DNA of 20,009 nt from contig JBGSQB010000238.1 in the NCBI GenBank assembly GCA_041738285.1, positions 1 to 20,009 on the forward strand, in the 5' to 3' direction. Below, in pieces: positions 6,997 to 14,243 of the stretch. Origin of the DNA: SZUA-521 sp041738285. Its GTDB lineage: Bacteria; Pseudomonadota; Gammaproteobacteria; Pseudomonadales; Azotimanducaceae. A program made the position numbers and the translations under genes. Each line of letters starts with the position of its first letter. Within the stretch, counting starts at the first letter, position 1. Under the pieces are notes generated by a model, which did no database searches, had not been told where the DNA came from, and worked only from the letters and a program-made list of their open reading frames with translations.

Positions 6997-8604
6997 ATGG
7001 GGGGACGACTCTTGGCGCGGCCCAGGGCTGCGATGATTTGCCTTGCGCTCCTGTTGGGATTGCCGACACTTGCATCTGCCGCTGACTGCGCAACTGTCGA
7101 TCCCACGCCGCATCTGGACACCTCATATGCCATCGGCTGGGGCATCGATCACCGCAATACACGCTATCAGCCGAGATCGAGCATCGATTCGGGCAATGCA
7201 GCCACGCTCAGTCTCGCGTGGGTGTATGGGCTGGCCGACACCGCGCCGCGTTCGTATCCACTGGTCACCGACGACACCATATTCATTGGCGACACAGGCC
7301 GGGGCGTCGTGGCGCTGGATCGACAGACTGGGTGCGAGCGGTGGCTGTACGCGCACGCGGGCACCATCGGCAGCGCCATCGTGCACGGCCAGATCGACGA
7401 CCGAAATGTGCTGGTCTTCAACGACCGCATCAAGGGCGTGTTCGTGATCGACGCCGTGACGGGTGAGTTCATCTGGCATCGAGCCGTCGATGACGAGCCG
7501 GTGCCGTGGTATTCCGCAACACCGCTGGTGACGAAGGACGCCGTGTACGTGCCGGTGTCGTCGCTGGAAGTCGGCCTCGCCGTGAATCCGCTGTATGGCT
7601 GCTGCACTACGAGTGGTGGGGTCGCCGCATTCGACATCCGCACCGGCAAGAAGCTCTGGTACCTGCCGACCATCGAGGCCGAAGCACAGCTCACCGGCAG
7701 TCACTTCTTTTTCGTGCAGAACTACGGGCCAAGTGGCGCCGCCGTGTGGGGCGCGCCGGCCTATGACGCCGCGCGCAACTGGCTCTTCTTCGGCACCGGC
7801 CAGAACTACAGTCACCCCACCACCGACACGAGCGATGCGGTTTTTGCCGTGGATGCAGGCACGGGCAAAGTCGTGTGGGTGCGGCAGTTCACCGCGAACG
7901 ATGCGTACACCGCGGCCTGCAACATCAAGGCGCTGAATCATCCCAACTGCCCCGACCCGACCGGACCGGATGTAGATTTCGGCGCACCGACCATGCTGCT
8001 GCGCACCCACAGCGGCCGTGAGTTACTGGTTGCAGGGCAGAAATCCGCCGACGTGCACGCCATGAATCCCGACACCGGTGAGCGCGTGTGGACCACCAAC
8101 CTCGGCCGCGGCGGCATCATCGGTGGCGTGCACTGGGGGCTCGCGGCGAATGAGGCGCTCGGTCTCGTATTCGCGCCCATCAGCGACAAGAAGATCATGG
8201 GCTTTCCCTCGCCAGGTGAGCCTGCACCGGGCTTGTACGCACTCGATATCGAGACCGGGCAGCAGAAGTGGAAATACGCACGACCGTCGCGCTGCGACGA
8301 ACAGGAGTGTGTGTTCGGATTGTCCGCGGCAATCATCGCCACCAACGACATCGTGGTGGCTGGCAGCATGGATGGATTTCTCGAGATCGTCGCGGCCGAG
8401 TCCGGTGCGCTCTTGTGGTCGTTCGATGCATGGCGCGAATACGCAGCGGTGAACGGCGTCGAGACGGTCGGCGGCGCCTTCGACGCGCACGGCCCGATGA
8501 TTGCGGATGATCTCTTGATCGTCAGCGCCGGTTACAGCTATGTCGGCGCGCAGCGTGGCGGCAACGCACTACTCGTGTTTCGGACGACACCTGCCCATGA
8601 ATAG
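6997..8604 (+). CDS. Exported PQQ-type beta-propeller dehydrogenase (PVA-dehydrogenase/quinoprotein ADH-like)
   Basis: This 535-residue protein starts with a signal peptide ending LPTLASA-AD near residue 28. The mature part shows propeller blades typical of PQQ enzymes: GRGVVALDRQTGCERWLY, KGVFVIDAVTGEFIWHR, VFAVDAGTGKVVWVRQF and GLYALDIETGQQKWKY. Residues Cys202-Cys203 (YGCCTTSGG) fit the vicinal disulphide next to PQQ in quinoprotein alcohol dehydrogenases. GPSGAAVWGAPAYD and FFGTGQNYSHPTTDTSDA recall polyvinyl-alcohol dehydrogenases, in a region that normally supplies calcium and catalytic residues. No CXXCH is present, so an external electron acceptor is needed; the divergent haem protein is the obvious candidate. 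The ATG at 6997 has a GGCGGGG ribosome site 5 bases upstream; a TTG at 6979 or an ATG at 7033 are alternatives. It overlaps the RDD gene by 8 bases. Confidence 0.85.
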   Translation: MGGRLLARPRAAMICLALLLGLPTLASAADCATVDPTPHLDTSYAIGWGIDHRNTRYQPRSSIDSGNAATLSLAWVYGLADTAPRSYPLVTDDTIFIGDTGRGVVALDRQTGCERWLYAHAGTIGSAIVHGQIDDRNVLVFNDRIKGVFVIDAVTGEFIWHRAVDDEPVPWYSATPLVTKDAVYVPVSSLEVGLAVNPLYGCCTTSGGVAAFDIRTGKKLWYLPTIEAEAQLTGSHFFFVQNYGPSGAAVWGAPAYDAARNWLFFGTGQNYSHPTTDTSDAVFAVDAGTGKVVWVRQFTANDAYTAACNIKALNHPNCPDPTGPDVDFGAPTMLLRTHSGRELLVAGQKSADVHAMNPDTGERVWTTNLGRGGIIGGVHWGLAANEALGLVFAPISDKKIMGFPSPGEPAPGLYALDIETGQQKWKYARPSRCDEQECVFGLSAAIIATNDIVVAGSMDGFLEIVAAESGALLWSFDAWREYAAVNGVETVGGAFDAHGPMIADDLLIVSAGYSYVGAQRGGNALLVFRTTPAHE

Positions 8605-9073
8605 TCCAGCAACTGAAGGACTACAACTCGCCGGCAGGTTTCGGCGCCTCGTTGCCACAGCGCTCGATGCACTGTTCGTGCCGCTGCTGACGATCGTGCT
8701 GGTGATGATAGCCGGCGTCCTGGAGGACGCCGCAGACTACCGCGACAGCACCTGGATGCTGTGGGTGCTCATCCTCGCCATCGTCAGCTACCTCATGCTC
8801 AATGGCTACGGCCTGTGGCGACGGGGACAAACCCTCGGCAAGATGATCATGGGCATTGCCATCGTCACCGTTCACAACGCGCATCGGCTGGCACCGCTGT
8901 GGAAGCTCATCTGCATACGCGCCCTGTTCTTCCCGCTGTTGTTCGTGGTCGTCGTGCCACCCCTTGCGGCGCTGCCGATCCTCGATCAGCTGTTCATCTT
9001 CGGCAAGCGACGGCGCTGCCTGCACGATCTGGCTGCTGGAACCATAGTCGTACGTAGGAAAACCGATTCATGA
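8597..9073 (+). CDS. RDD-family inner-membrane protein
   Basis: This 158-residue protein has three to four hydrophobic segments (about 24-45, 55-75, 82-95 and 113-135). Family marks are the N-terminal GRFRRLVATALDALFVPLL with its Arg and Asp, the LWRRGQTLGKMIMGI segment after the second helix, and the closing CLHDLAAGTIVV. RDD proteins are small membrane proteins, some linked to ion or osmolyte transport or to assembly of other membrane proteins; the role here is unknown. The start ATG overlaps the end of the PQQ-type gene by 8 bases (CCATGAATAG), and its own stop overlaps the next start as ATGA. Translational coupling to both neighbours is therefore likely, and the protein probably serves the periplasmic redox module. 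Confidence 0.85.
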   Translation: MNSPATEGLQLAGRFRRLVATALDALFVPLLTIVLVMIAGVLEDAADYRDSTWMLWVLILAIVSYLMLNGYGLWRRGQTLGKMIMGIAIVTVHNAHRLAPLWKLICIRALFFPLLFVVVVPPLAALPILDQLFIFGKRRRCLHDLAAGTIVVRRKTDS

Positions 9074-9426
9074 AAAATCTGTTCACCTCATTGCTCGTGC
9101 TCCACTTCCTCACCGAGGCGATGGCCGCAACCACGCTCATCGGCGGACCCGGCGGCATCGCTGCGGCCGGCAGCGGCGGCATGTGGTCGATGCACTACGG
9201 CTTTGCCGCATTGGCGTTTGCCAGTGCCTCGCTGTGGATCTGGCCCTACCGCACCAACCTCAGTGCGGTGACCGCGGTACTCGGCGTGCTGCTCACGTTT
9301 CATACCGGGTTGTTGCTCTCGCTCACCCTCGCGGGGGATCAGATGGTCGGCATGATCCTGCACGCCATTCTGGCAACGCTGTGCATCGTGCTGTTCACCC
9401 AGCGCCGCAAGTGGTGTCATGCATGA
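9070..9426 (+). CDS. Small membrane protein of unknown function
   Basis: This 118-residue protein has no family I recognise. It has three to four hydrophobic segments: residues 1-20 (MKNLFTSLLVLHFLTEAMAA, a signal-like or first transmembrane helix), then roughly 42-58, 65-85 and 92-110. A Gly-rich loop GGPGGIAAAGSGG connects the first two. The end RRKWCHA is basic and probably cytoplasmic. It begins in a 4-base ATGA overlap with the RDD gene and is the last gene of this three-gene unit. Two histidines inside or next to the membrane segments (His44 and His78) could bind a haem or quinone, but nothing proves it. A role in anchoring the PQQ enzyme or passing electrons to the quinone pool would suit the context; this is speculation. 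Confidence 0.7.
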   Translation: MKNLFTSLLVLHFLTEAMAATTLIGGPGGIAAAGSGGMWSMHYGFAALAFASASLWIWPYRTNLSAVTAVLGVLLTFHTGLLLSLTLAGDQMVGMILHAILATLCIVLFTQRRKWCHA

Positions 9427-9433
9427 ACAGGGA

Positions 9434-9549
9434 GTCGCACAAGTCTCTAGCTAGGCTGTGGAAGCGCGCTTGCCGCGAATAATTGCTTGAACTGTCTGAG
9501 AATTCGCGGGCAAGCCCGCTCCCACAACACATTCGATGGCTTGTGCGAC
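9434..9549. repeat. REP/REPIN-like palindromic element inside a 10-bp inverted repeat
   Basis: The right half (9501-9526) reads AATTCGCGGGCAAGCCCGCT and then CCCACA; its complement begins TGTGGGAGCGGGCTTGCCCG, very like Pseudomonas REP sequences. The left half (9457-9480) is a decayed inverted copy with two mismatches and a one-base gap. The right half alone forms a GCGGGC-AA-GCCCGC hairpin. Outside this pair lie perfect 10-bp arms GTCGCACAAG (9434-9443) and CTTGTGCGAC (9540-9549). The element fills the gap between two convergent gene runs and could end transcription from both sides. No transposase of the RAYT type lies in the window. Confidence 0.75.
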
Positions 9550-9572
9550 ACCCTCATAAGGGCTCGTGGCAA

Positions 9573-10943
9573 TCAGAAGAGTCCGCGCAGCCACATCAGC
9601 ACGGGCATGAGCTTACCGATGAACGGCTGCTCCACCAGTTCGACGATCGCGCCATCCGGGTCGTAGAAGGCAACGATGCCGCCCCACGAGTCGGGCCCCG
9701 AGCAGCATGGCGTGACCTCCGAGACAAACTCGACGCCTTGCGCCTTCAGCGCCGCCACATCGGCCGCGATGTCGTCCGTGGCGAGCGCGATGCGGCCGAT
9801 CCCCAGGTGATTCACGGGCAACGGGTAAGCGCGCTCCGGATCGTGCGGTGTGATCCACTGCACCAGCTCGAGCGTCGAGCCGTCCTGCGGATGAGTAACG
9901 AGCACGCCATCGATCTTGAACGGTTCATCGAAGCCCATCGCCCGGGCAACCTCGATCGACTCCGTGCTGGGCAGACGCGCAGTCACCTCGTAGCCCAGCA
10001 TCTGATACCAGGCGGTTGAGCGCTCGAGGTCGCTGACGTTGATACTCACGTGGGCGAGACGCTGGATGTGCGTCGATCGATCCGCGGTCTTCTCGACCTG
10101 GGTACCTGGTGCTTCGATCAACTCGTAGTACGTGCCGTCCAGGTCCTTGAAAATCGCGAACCGCGCGCCATCCGCACGGGCCGTGGGCGCGGCGATGAAG
10201 TCGACCCCGATGCCCTTTATGTAGTCGTAGTCAGCGGTGATGTTGGTCGTGTACATCGCCGCACGCGCCATGCCCAGATGATTGAGCCGCGCATAGGGCG
10301 GCGCGTCACGCCTGGGAATGGTGAACTCGATCAGATCGATCAACCCGCCCTTGAAGCCTGGCAGCCCGATCAGCTCACCGTGGAGCAGGTATCCGCCCGC
10401 CTCGCCGCCTTGGGATCCATCGTAGGCGGTCGGCGTGGGTACGCCGATCGCGCGCGCCATCGCTTGTGTGTTGGCGTCGGGAAACCCGGTCAGTGTCTGG
10501 AAGCCGAGCTTGCCGTAGAACGCACGCGCCGCCGCGAAGTTCGACACATTGGTATTGAAGTGCACGCGCGACGTCACCTGCGATGTCACCTGCGCAGTCT
10601 GCTTCACCCGCACCGAGACCTGACCCGTCGACGTCTCACTCGGCGTGACAGCGATTGTATTATCCGCCCCGAGCGTCACCGGTATCTCGGCAGAGAGGGT
10701 CGCGCTGACATTCGGGATGACCACGTCGCTGCCATTGAGCCGAATCGAAACGCTCGCATCGGTTCCCGATCGCGTGACGATCAGGCGGCCGCTGCCGGGC
10801 ACACCGAAGAACGATGCTTCATGCGCCGGTTGCGCCTCCTGCGACTCCGGTGTGACGAAGCGGGTCAGGTCGATGGTGGCCGCATGAATCGCGCCGGGCA
10901 GCATGAACAGACACAGCCCGACGACCCACCACGCCTTCTGCAT
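9573..10943 (-). CDS. Exported protein with two VOC (glyoxalase-like) domains
   Basis: This 456-residue protein has a signal peptide (MQKAWWVVGLCLFMLPGAIHAA) and a beta-rich domain at ~23-120 that I cannot name. Two VOC modules follow: ~127-280 (SRVHFNTNVSNFAAARAFYG to FKDLDGTYYELIEAP) and ~290-445 (QRLAHVSINVSDLERSTAWY to FYDPDGAIVELVEQP). Each module has the His near its first strand and the Glu of the last strand that commonly bind metal. VOC enzymes perform isomerisation, ring opening or thiol addition, almost always in the cytoplasm, so export is unusual. A CC pair (TPCCSG) occurs in the second module. Its ATG lies 3 bases after the stop of the PNPOx-fold gene, so it is the last gene of the long run. 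Confidence 0.82.
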   Translation of the reverse strand: MQKAWWVVGLCLFMLPGAIHAATIDLTRFVTPESQEAQPAHEASFFGVPGSGRLIVTRSGTDASVSIRLNGSDVVIPNVSATLSAEIPVTLGADNTIAVTPSETSTGQVSVRVKQTAQVTSQVTSRVHFNTNVSNFAAARAFYGKLGFQTLTGFPDANTQAMARAIGVPTPTAYDGSQGGEAGGYLLHGELIGLPGFKGGLIDLIEFTIPRRDAPPYARLNHLGMARAAMYTTNITADYDYIKGIGVDFIAAPTARADGARFAIFKDLDGTYYELIEAPGTQVEKTADRSTHIQRLAHVSINVSDLERSTAWYQMLGYEVTARLPSTESIEVARAMGFDEPFKIDGVLVTHPQDGSTLELVQWITPHDPERAYPLPVNHLGIGRIALATDDIAADVAALKAQGVEFVSEVTPCCSGPDSWGGIVAFYDPDGAIVELVEQPFIGKLMPVLMWLRGLF

Positions 10944-10946
10944 CAG

Positions 10947-11540
10947 CTAATCGATTCCCAGCCGCTTCAACTCCTTAGGCATGCGCTTGGCATCGGCCTC
11001 CAACGGCGGGCCCCGTTCATCGTCAGTCAGTTTGCCCGCAGTGTCCTTGGCCATCTTGTCGCTGTCGAGCATGATCCACTTCACCGGCACGATCTCGATG
11101 ATCACGCGTAGCGGCGAGTCGAGCCGCCGTTCGAAGTCCTGCGCTGCCTTCTCGGCATCGGCGGTCAGCTTGCCGCCGGCCCGACCATAGGGACCCCGCG
11201 CGAGCGCCGGATAGAACCAGCGCTTGGTCTCTTCATCGTCATGAATGATCGCCCGACCCTTGATCGTGATCGCGCCGTTGGGCCCATCCGGCGCCGCAAT
11301 GCCACTGACCACCACCGAACAACGTGGATCGCGCCGCAGCGCGGAAACCCGATGACGATGTACACCGCAGGTGATCCATGCGCGCCCCTTGTGCCAGACG
11401 AACGCGTGCACGACACCAACAGCCCAACCATCCTTGGTGGTCCAGTTGAAAACGCACTCCCGCGCTTTGCTCAAGAGATCCTCACGGTCCTCATCGGAGA
11501 ACGGGTAGATCGAAACCTGTTCGTGATCATTGCTCGACAT
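10947..11540 (-). CDS. Pyridoxamine 5'-phosphate oxidase-fold flavoprotein
   Basis: This 197-residue soluble protein has the split-barrel PNPOx fold. The N-terminal half shows ECVFNWTTKDGWAVGVVHAF, then AWITCGVHRHRVSALRRDPR followed by CSVVVSG and GAITIKGRAII, the strand order and Arg-rich loop that bind FMN or F420 in this superfamily. The C-terminal part includes VIIEIVPVKWIMLDSDKM, whose Trp is common in 'F420-dependent/TIGR03618-like' members. Reduction of an unsaturated substrate or flavin binding is likely; vitamin B6 synthesis is unlikely because the PNPOx dimerisation region is missing. The ribosome site is AGAGGAG about 10 bases before the ATG. It follows the LLM gene after 23 bp, and pairing with an LLM protein suggests a shared flavin or F420 step. 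Confidence 0.85.
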   Translation of the reverse strand: MSSNDHEQVSIYPFSDEDREDLLSKARECVFNWTTKDGWAVGVVHAFVWHKGRAWITCGVHRHRVSALRRDPRCSVVVSGIAAPDGPNGAITIKGRAIIHDDEETKRWFYPALARGPYGRAGGKLTADAEKAAQDFERRLDSPLRVIIEIVPVKWIMLDSDKMAKDTAGKLTDDERGPPLEADAKRMPKELKRLGID

Positions 11541-11563
11541 GGGTGGCGGTCTCCTCTGTGTAG

Positions 11564-12583
11564 TTATCCCAGAACGAGTTCAGCGAAGGTGCGCAACTGG
11601 CCCATGTTGCGCGTCGACACGAGCAGTGAAGTGACCGGCGTTTCCTGCCATGCCTGCAGACGGTCTTTGATTCGCGCGACCGGCCCCACCAGTGAAATCT
11701 CATCGGCGAGTTCCGTGGGCACCGCGGCGGCGGCCTCGTCCTTCCTGCCGGCCAGGAACAGATCCTGAATTTTTTCGGCCGCCTCTGCGAACCCCATGCG
11801 CTGGACCAGTTCATTGTGGAAGTTGCGGGATTTCGCACCCATGCCGCCAATGTACAGCGCAAGATTGTGCTTGAGCGGAATCAACGCCTTTTCGACGTCG
11901 TCAGCGATGATGACCGACACGCCCTGCATGATTTCGAATCCCGGTTTAGCATGCGCGATCTGATCGGCGTACACAGCCTGTCGATACGGAGAGTAATACA
12001 GCGGCAGCCAGCCATCGGCAATTTCGGCCGCCATCGCTACGTTCTTCGGGCCCTCCGCGCCCAGAAAGATGGGTAGATCCTTGCGCAGTGGATGGGTGAT
12101 CGATTTCAGTGGCTTACCCAGTCCCCACGCGCCTTCGCCAGTATAGGGCAACGGGTAGTGCTGGCCGTCGTTGACGACCGGTGCTTCTCTGCGCAGCACT
12201 TGGCGCACGATGTCGACGTACTCGCGCGTTCGCGCCAACGGCTTGCCAAATGGCGCGCCGTACCAGCCTTCGACGACCTGAGGCCCCGATACGCCCATGC
12301 CGAGAATCATGCGGCCACCGGAAAGGTGATCGAGCGTCAGCGCGGCCATGGCGGTCGCGGTCGGCGCACGCGCCGACAGTTGCGCAATGCCGGTGCCGAG
12401 CCGAATGCGTTTCGTGTGCGCGCCGATCCACGCAAGCGGCGTGAATACATCCGAGCCCCACGCCTCTGCCGTGAACACGGCGTCGTAGCCGAGACGTTCG
12501 GCTTCCTGCGCGATGTCCACCATCTTCGGATCGGGGCCGGCGCCCCAGTAGCCAAGCTGCAATCCGATTTTCAAACGACCCAT
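11564..12583 (-). CDS. LLM-class (luciferase-like) oxidoreductase, possibly F420-dependent
   Basis: This 339-residue TIM-barrel protein belongs to the bacterial luciferase superfamily. It begins LKIGLQLGYWGAGPDPKMVD and continues with EAERLGYDAVFTAEAWGSD, RIRLGTGIAQLSARAPTATA and LDHLSGGRMILGMGVSGPQV, the usual order of strands and cofactor-binding loops. The GTGI-x-QL...R-x-P-x-x-x-A block and EGWYGAPFGKPLARTREYV recall the Rv3520c-like F420-dependent group. LLM enzymes use FMNH2 or reduced F420 for oxygen insertion or hydride transfer; the cofactor here cannot be told, and no F420 biosynthesis gene is visible. The ribosome site GGTGAGG lies ~7 bases before the ATG, and the stop of the nitroreductase gene is only 13 bp upstream, so they share a transcript. 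Confidence 0.9.
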   Translation of the reverse strand: MGRLKIGLQLGYWGAGPDPKMVDIAQEAERLGYDAVFTAEAWGSDVFTPLAWIGAHTKRIRLGTGIAQLSARAPTATAMAALTLDHLSGGRMILGMGVSGPQVVEGWYGAPFGKPLARTREYVDIVRQVLRREAPVVNDGQHYPLPYTGEGAWGLGKPLKSITHPLRKDLPIFLGAEGPKNVAMAAEIADGWLPLYYSPYRQAVYADQIAHAKPGFEIMQGVSVIIADDVEKALIPLKHNLALYIGGMGAKSRNFHNELVQRMGFAEAAEKIQDLFLAGRKDEAAAAVPTELADEISLVGPVARIKDRLQAWQETPVTSLLVSTRNMGQLRTFAELVLG

Positions 12584-12596
12584 GTCAGAACCTCAC

Positions 12597-13265
12597 CTAC
12601 CAGCGATCGACGTGCAGCACCGGATCGAGCGCCTTGCGCGGACCCGGGCGGAAATCGGTGCCCTTGGTATAGGCAACCGGAATCAGCGCGCACTGGGTGA
12701 TCTGTGCATACGGAATGCCGAGAATCTGCGCCGCTTCGGCTTCGTGAAACAAGTGCAATGTAGTCCAGGCAGTGCCGAGGCCCCGCGCACGGGCGGCGAG
12801 CATGAAGCTCCACACGGCCGGCAGAATGGATCCATAGGTACTCGCCTGAGCGACCACGCCCATCGGCGCCGGAATTCCCTCTACCCGGCCACTGATGCAC
12901 GGAATCAGAAACACCGGCGCCTTCTCGAGGTTGCTCGCGAGGTATTCGGCCGAGGAAACGACCTTGGCCTGCACTTCGGTCATTGAAGGGTCGGCAGCAT
13001 GTACCTGGTGTGCTGATGCAGCCATCGACGGGTAGATCGCCCACGCCTTCCGATACAGCTCCGCGAGCGCCTTTCGCTTGCCCGCATCCTGCACCACCAT
13101 CCACTGCCAACCCTGGGCGTTGGATCCTGTGGGTGCCTGCAACGCAATCTCCAGACACTCGCGCACGACATCGAGGCTGACCGGCCGGTCAAAGTCGAGC
13201 CGCTTGCGCACGGCGCGGGTGGTGGTCAGCAATTCATCGGGCGAAAACGAGAGCGGTTTGGACAT
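12597..13265 (-). CDS. Nitroreductase-family FMN oxidoreductase
   Basis: This 222-residue protein shows the nitroreductase fold: TTRAVRKRLDFDRPVSLDVV at the N-terminus with the Arg pair that binds FMN phosphate, then CLEIALQAPTGSNAQGWQW (~38-56), the substrate/FMN loop. AYGSIL-type packing is represented by ASTYGSILPAVWSFMLAARA (~142-161), followed by GLGTAWTTLHLF. The family reduces nitro groups, quinones, enones or iodotyrosines with NAD(P)H, and some members desaturate or cleave flavin. The long insert with HQVHAADPSMTEVQ (86-99) is a lid-like region. It starts after AAGGAAA, about 8 bases before the ATG. It is immediately followed by the LLM gene. A role in reducing an aromatic or unsaturated intermediate is likely from the context, but not proven. 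Confidence 0.9.
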   Translation of the reverse strand: MSKPLSFSPDELLTTTRAVRKRLDFDRPVSLDVVRECLEIALQAPTGSNAQGWQWMVVQDAGKRKALAELYRKAWAIYPSMAASAHQVHAADPSMTEVQAKVVSSAEYLASNLEKAPVFLIPCISGRVEGIPAPMGVVAQASTYGSILPAVWSFMLAARARGLGTAWTTLHLFHEAEAAQILGIPYAQITQCALIPVAYTKGTDFRPGPRKALDPVLHVDRW

Positions 13266-13322
13266 GTCGATGGATTTCCTTGGGTATTGAAGAGTACGCA
13301 GCGGCGCGCGGTGAACGCCCGC

Positions 13323-13529
13323 TCAGGAGATCGGCAGGTGCCTTGCGCCGGGCGTCACCGTCGGCTGCAGCGAGAACTCACCGAACAGATCGTCGGTGTG
13401 TCTGGCTGTCGACTGCGGTCGTTTGGATCTGCCGGAACGCGCGCCTTGCGCTCGACTCTCGGGCGCGGCGAGACCAGCGAACAATTCGAGCTGTTCCTCT
13501 TTCCGCCTCCGCTGCTTCTTACGGCGCAC
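13323..13529 (-). CDS. Small basic protein of unknown function
   Basis: This would be a 68-residue protein starting at GTG (13529). The first ten residues are almost all basic (MRRKKQRRRK), followed by EEQLELFAGLAAPE and, after a basic linker, RHTDDLFGEFSL. Two short 'acidic-hydrophobic' motifs (QLELF and DDLFGEF) may be docking helices, for instance of the clamp-binding QL-x-LF kind; QLELF matches that pattern exactly. GGAGGA at 13534-13539 on the complement lies 4 bases before the GTG. Support for this as a real gene is the ribosome site and its fit between the GST and nitroreductase genes on the same strand. Against it are the small size and unusual start. A longer version from GTG at 13574 lacks such a site. 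Confidence 0.5.
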   Translation of the reverse strand: MRRKKQRRRKEEQLELFAGLAAPESRAQGARSGRSKRPQSTARHTDDLFGEFSLQPTVTPGARHLPIS

Positions 13530-13533
13530 GTGT

Positions 13534-13539
13534 TCCTCC
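13534..13539 (-). promoter_or_regulatory. Ribosome binding site GGAGGA of the small basic protein
   Basis: GGAGGA on the complement, 4 bases before the GTG at 13529, is one of the best Shine-Dalgarno matches of this gene run. It argues that the short frame is translated and selects the inner GTG over the outer one. Confidence 0.5.
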
Positions 13540-13602
13540 GAGCCTTGCAAGCCCAAGGATGCTCGCTCGTGCACGGCCGATCAAGGCGTTCGCCGATCCA
13601 AG

Positions 13603-14214
13603 TCAGGGTTTGGCAAGCGCCCGCGCCAACGCCGGCCGCGCATAACAGGCCGCTGCCCAACGCGCCACGTTGGCATGCTCCGCGTAAGAGAACTTGATCA
13701 TCTTCATCAGGTGCATGACCGCGGCAACGTTCAGGTCCGCGACCGAAAAGCTGTTACCGATCAACCAGTCGCGATTGGCAAGCGCAGCATCCAGCACCTT
13801 GAGCGGCCGCTGCAGCCCCTTGGTCGCGCCTTCGATCACGGTCGGATTGCGTTTGTCCTCCGGTGTAAAGAGCTTCTGCACCACGATCTGCATCTGCAGA
13901 GGCTCGATTTCGCTGATCGCCCACACGCTCCACTGCCATGCCTTGGCCTCATCGGCTGCATTGGCGGGATACAGCGCGCCGCCGTAGCGTTTGGCCAGGT
14001 AAAGGTTGATTGCCATCGACTCGAATAACTTCAGATCACCGTCGATGAGGGCTGGCACGCGGCCATTCGGATTGACGGCGAGGTAGTTCGCGGATTTCGA
14101 ATCGGCGCCGAAGGTCACCGGCATGTGCTCGTAGTCGATGCCGACTTCCTCGATGCCCCAGATGGCACGCAATGCGCGTGAACCGGAAATACCAAACAGT
14201 TGAGGTTTGCTCAT
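13603..14214 (-). CDS. Glutathione S-transferase family protein
   Basis: This 203-residue protein has a normal GST layout. The N-terminal domain reads QLFGISGSRALRAIWGIEEV, with Ser11 or nearby Ser13 as the candidate glutathione-activating residue. The cis-proline loop is NPNGRVPALID (~48-58), followed by LFESMAINLYLAKRYG for gamma-glutamyl binding. The helical domain ends with NRDWLIGNSFSVADLNVAAVM, the N-capping box region that stabilises the fold. It shares little visible similarity with the GST at 580-1266 beyond these motifs, so it is not a recent duplicate. It sits between the SGNH hydrolase (29-bp gap) and the small basic protein. In a catabolic cluster it could add glutathione to, or remove it from, an electrophilic intermediate; the substrate is unknown. 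Confidence 0.9.
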   Translation of the reverse strand: MSKPQLFGISGSRALRAIWGIEEVGIDYEHMPVTFGADSKSANYLAVNPNGRVPALIDGDLKLFESMAINLYLAKRYGGALYPANAADEAKAWQWSVWAISEIEPLQMQIVVQKLFTPEDKRNPTVIEGATKGLQRPLKVLDAALANRDWLIGNSFSVADLNVAAVMHLMKMIKFSYAEHANVARWAAACYARPALARALAKP

Positions 14215-14243
14215 CAGACAGACTCCATAGGTGTTGGGAGAGA

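Noticed and set aside
6813..7145. An upstream in-frame extension of the haem-protein gene by 111 codons.
   Set aside because: It has no family character, crosses both inverted repeats and the start of the divergent gene, and the signal peptide with ribosome site begins at 6812.
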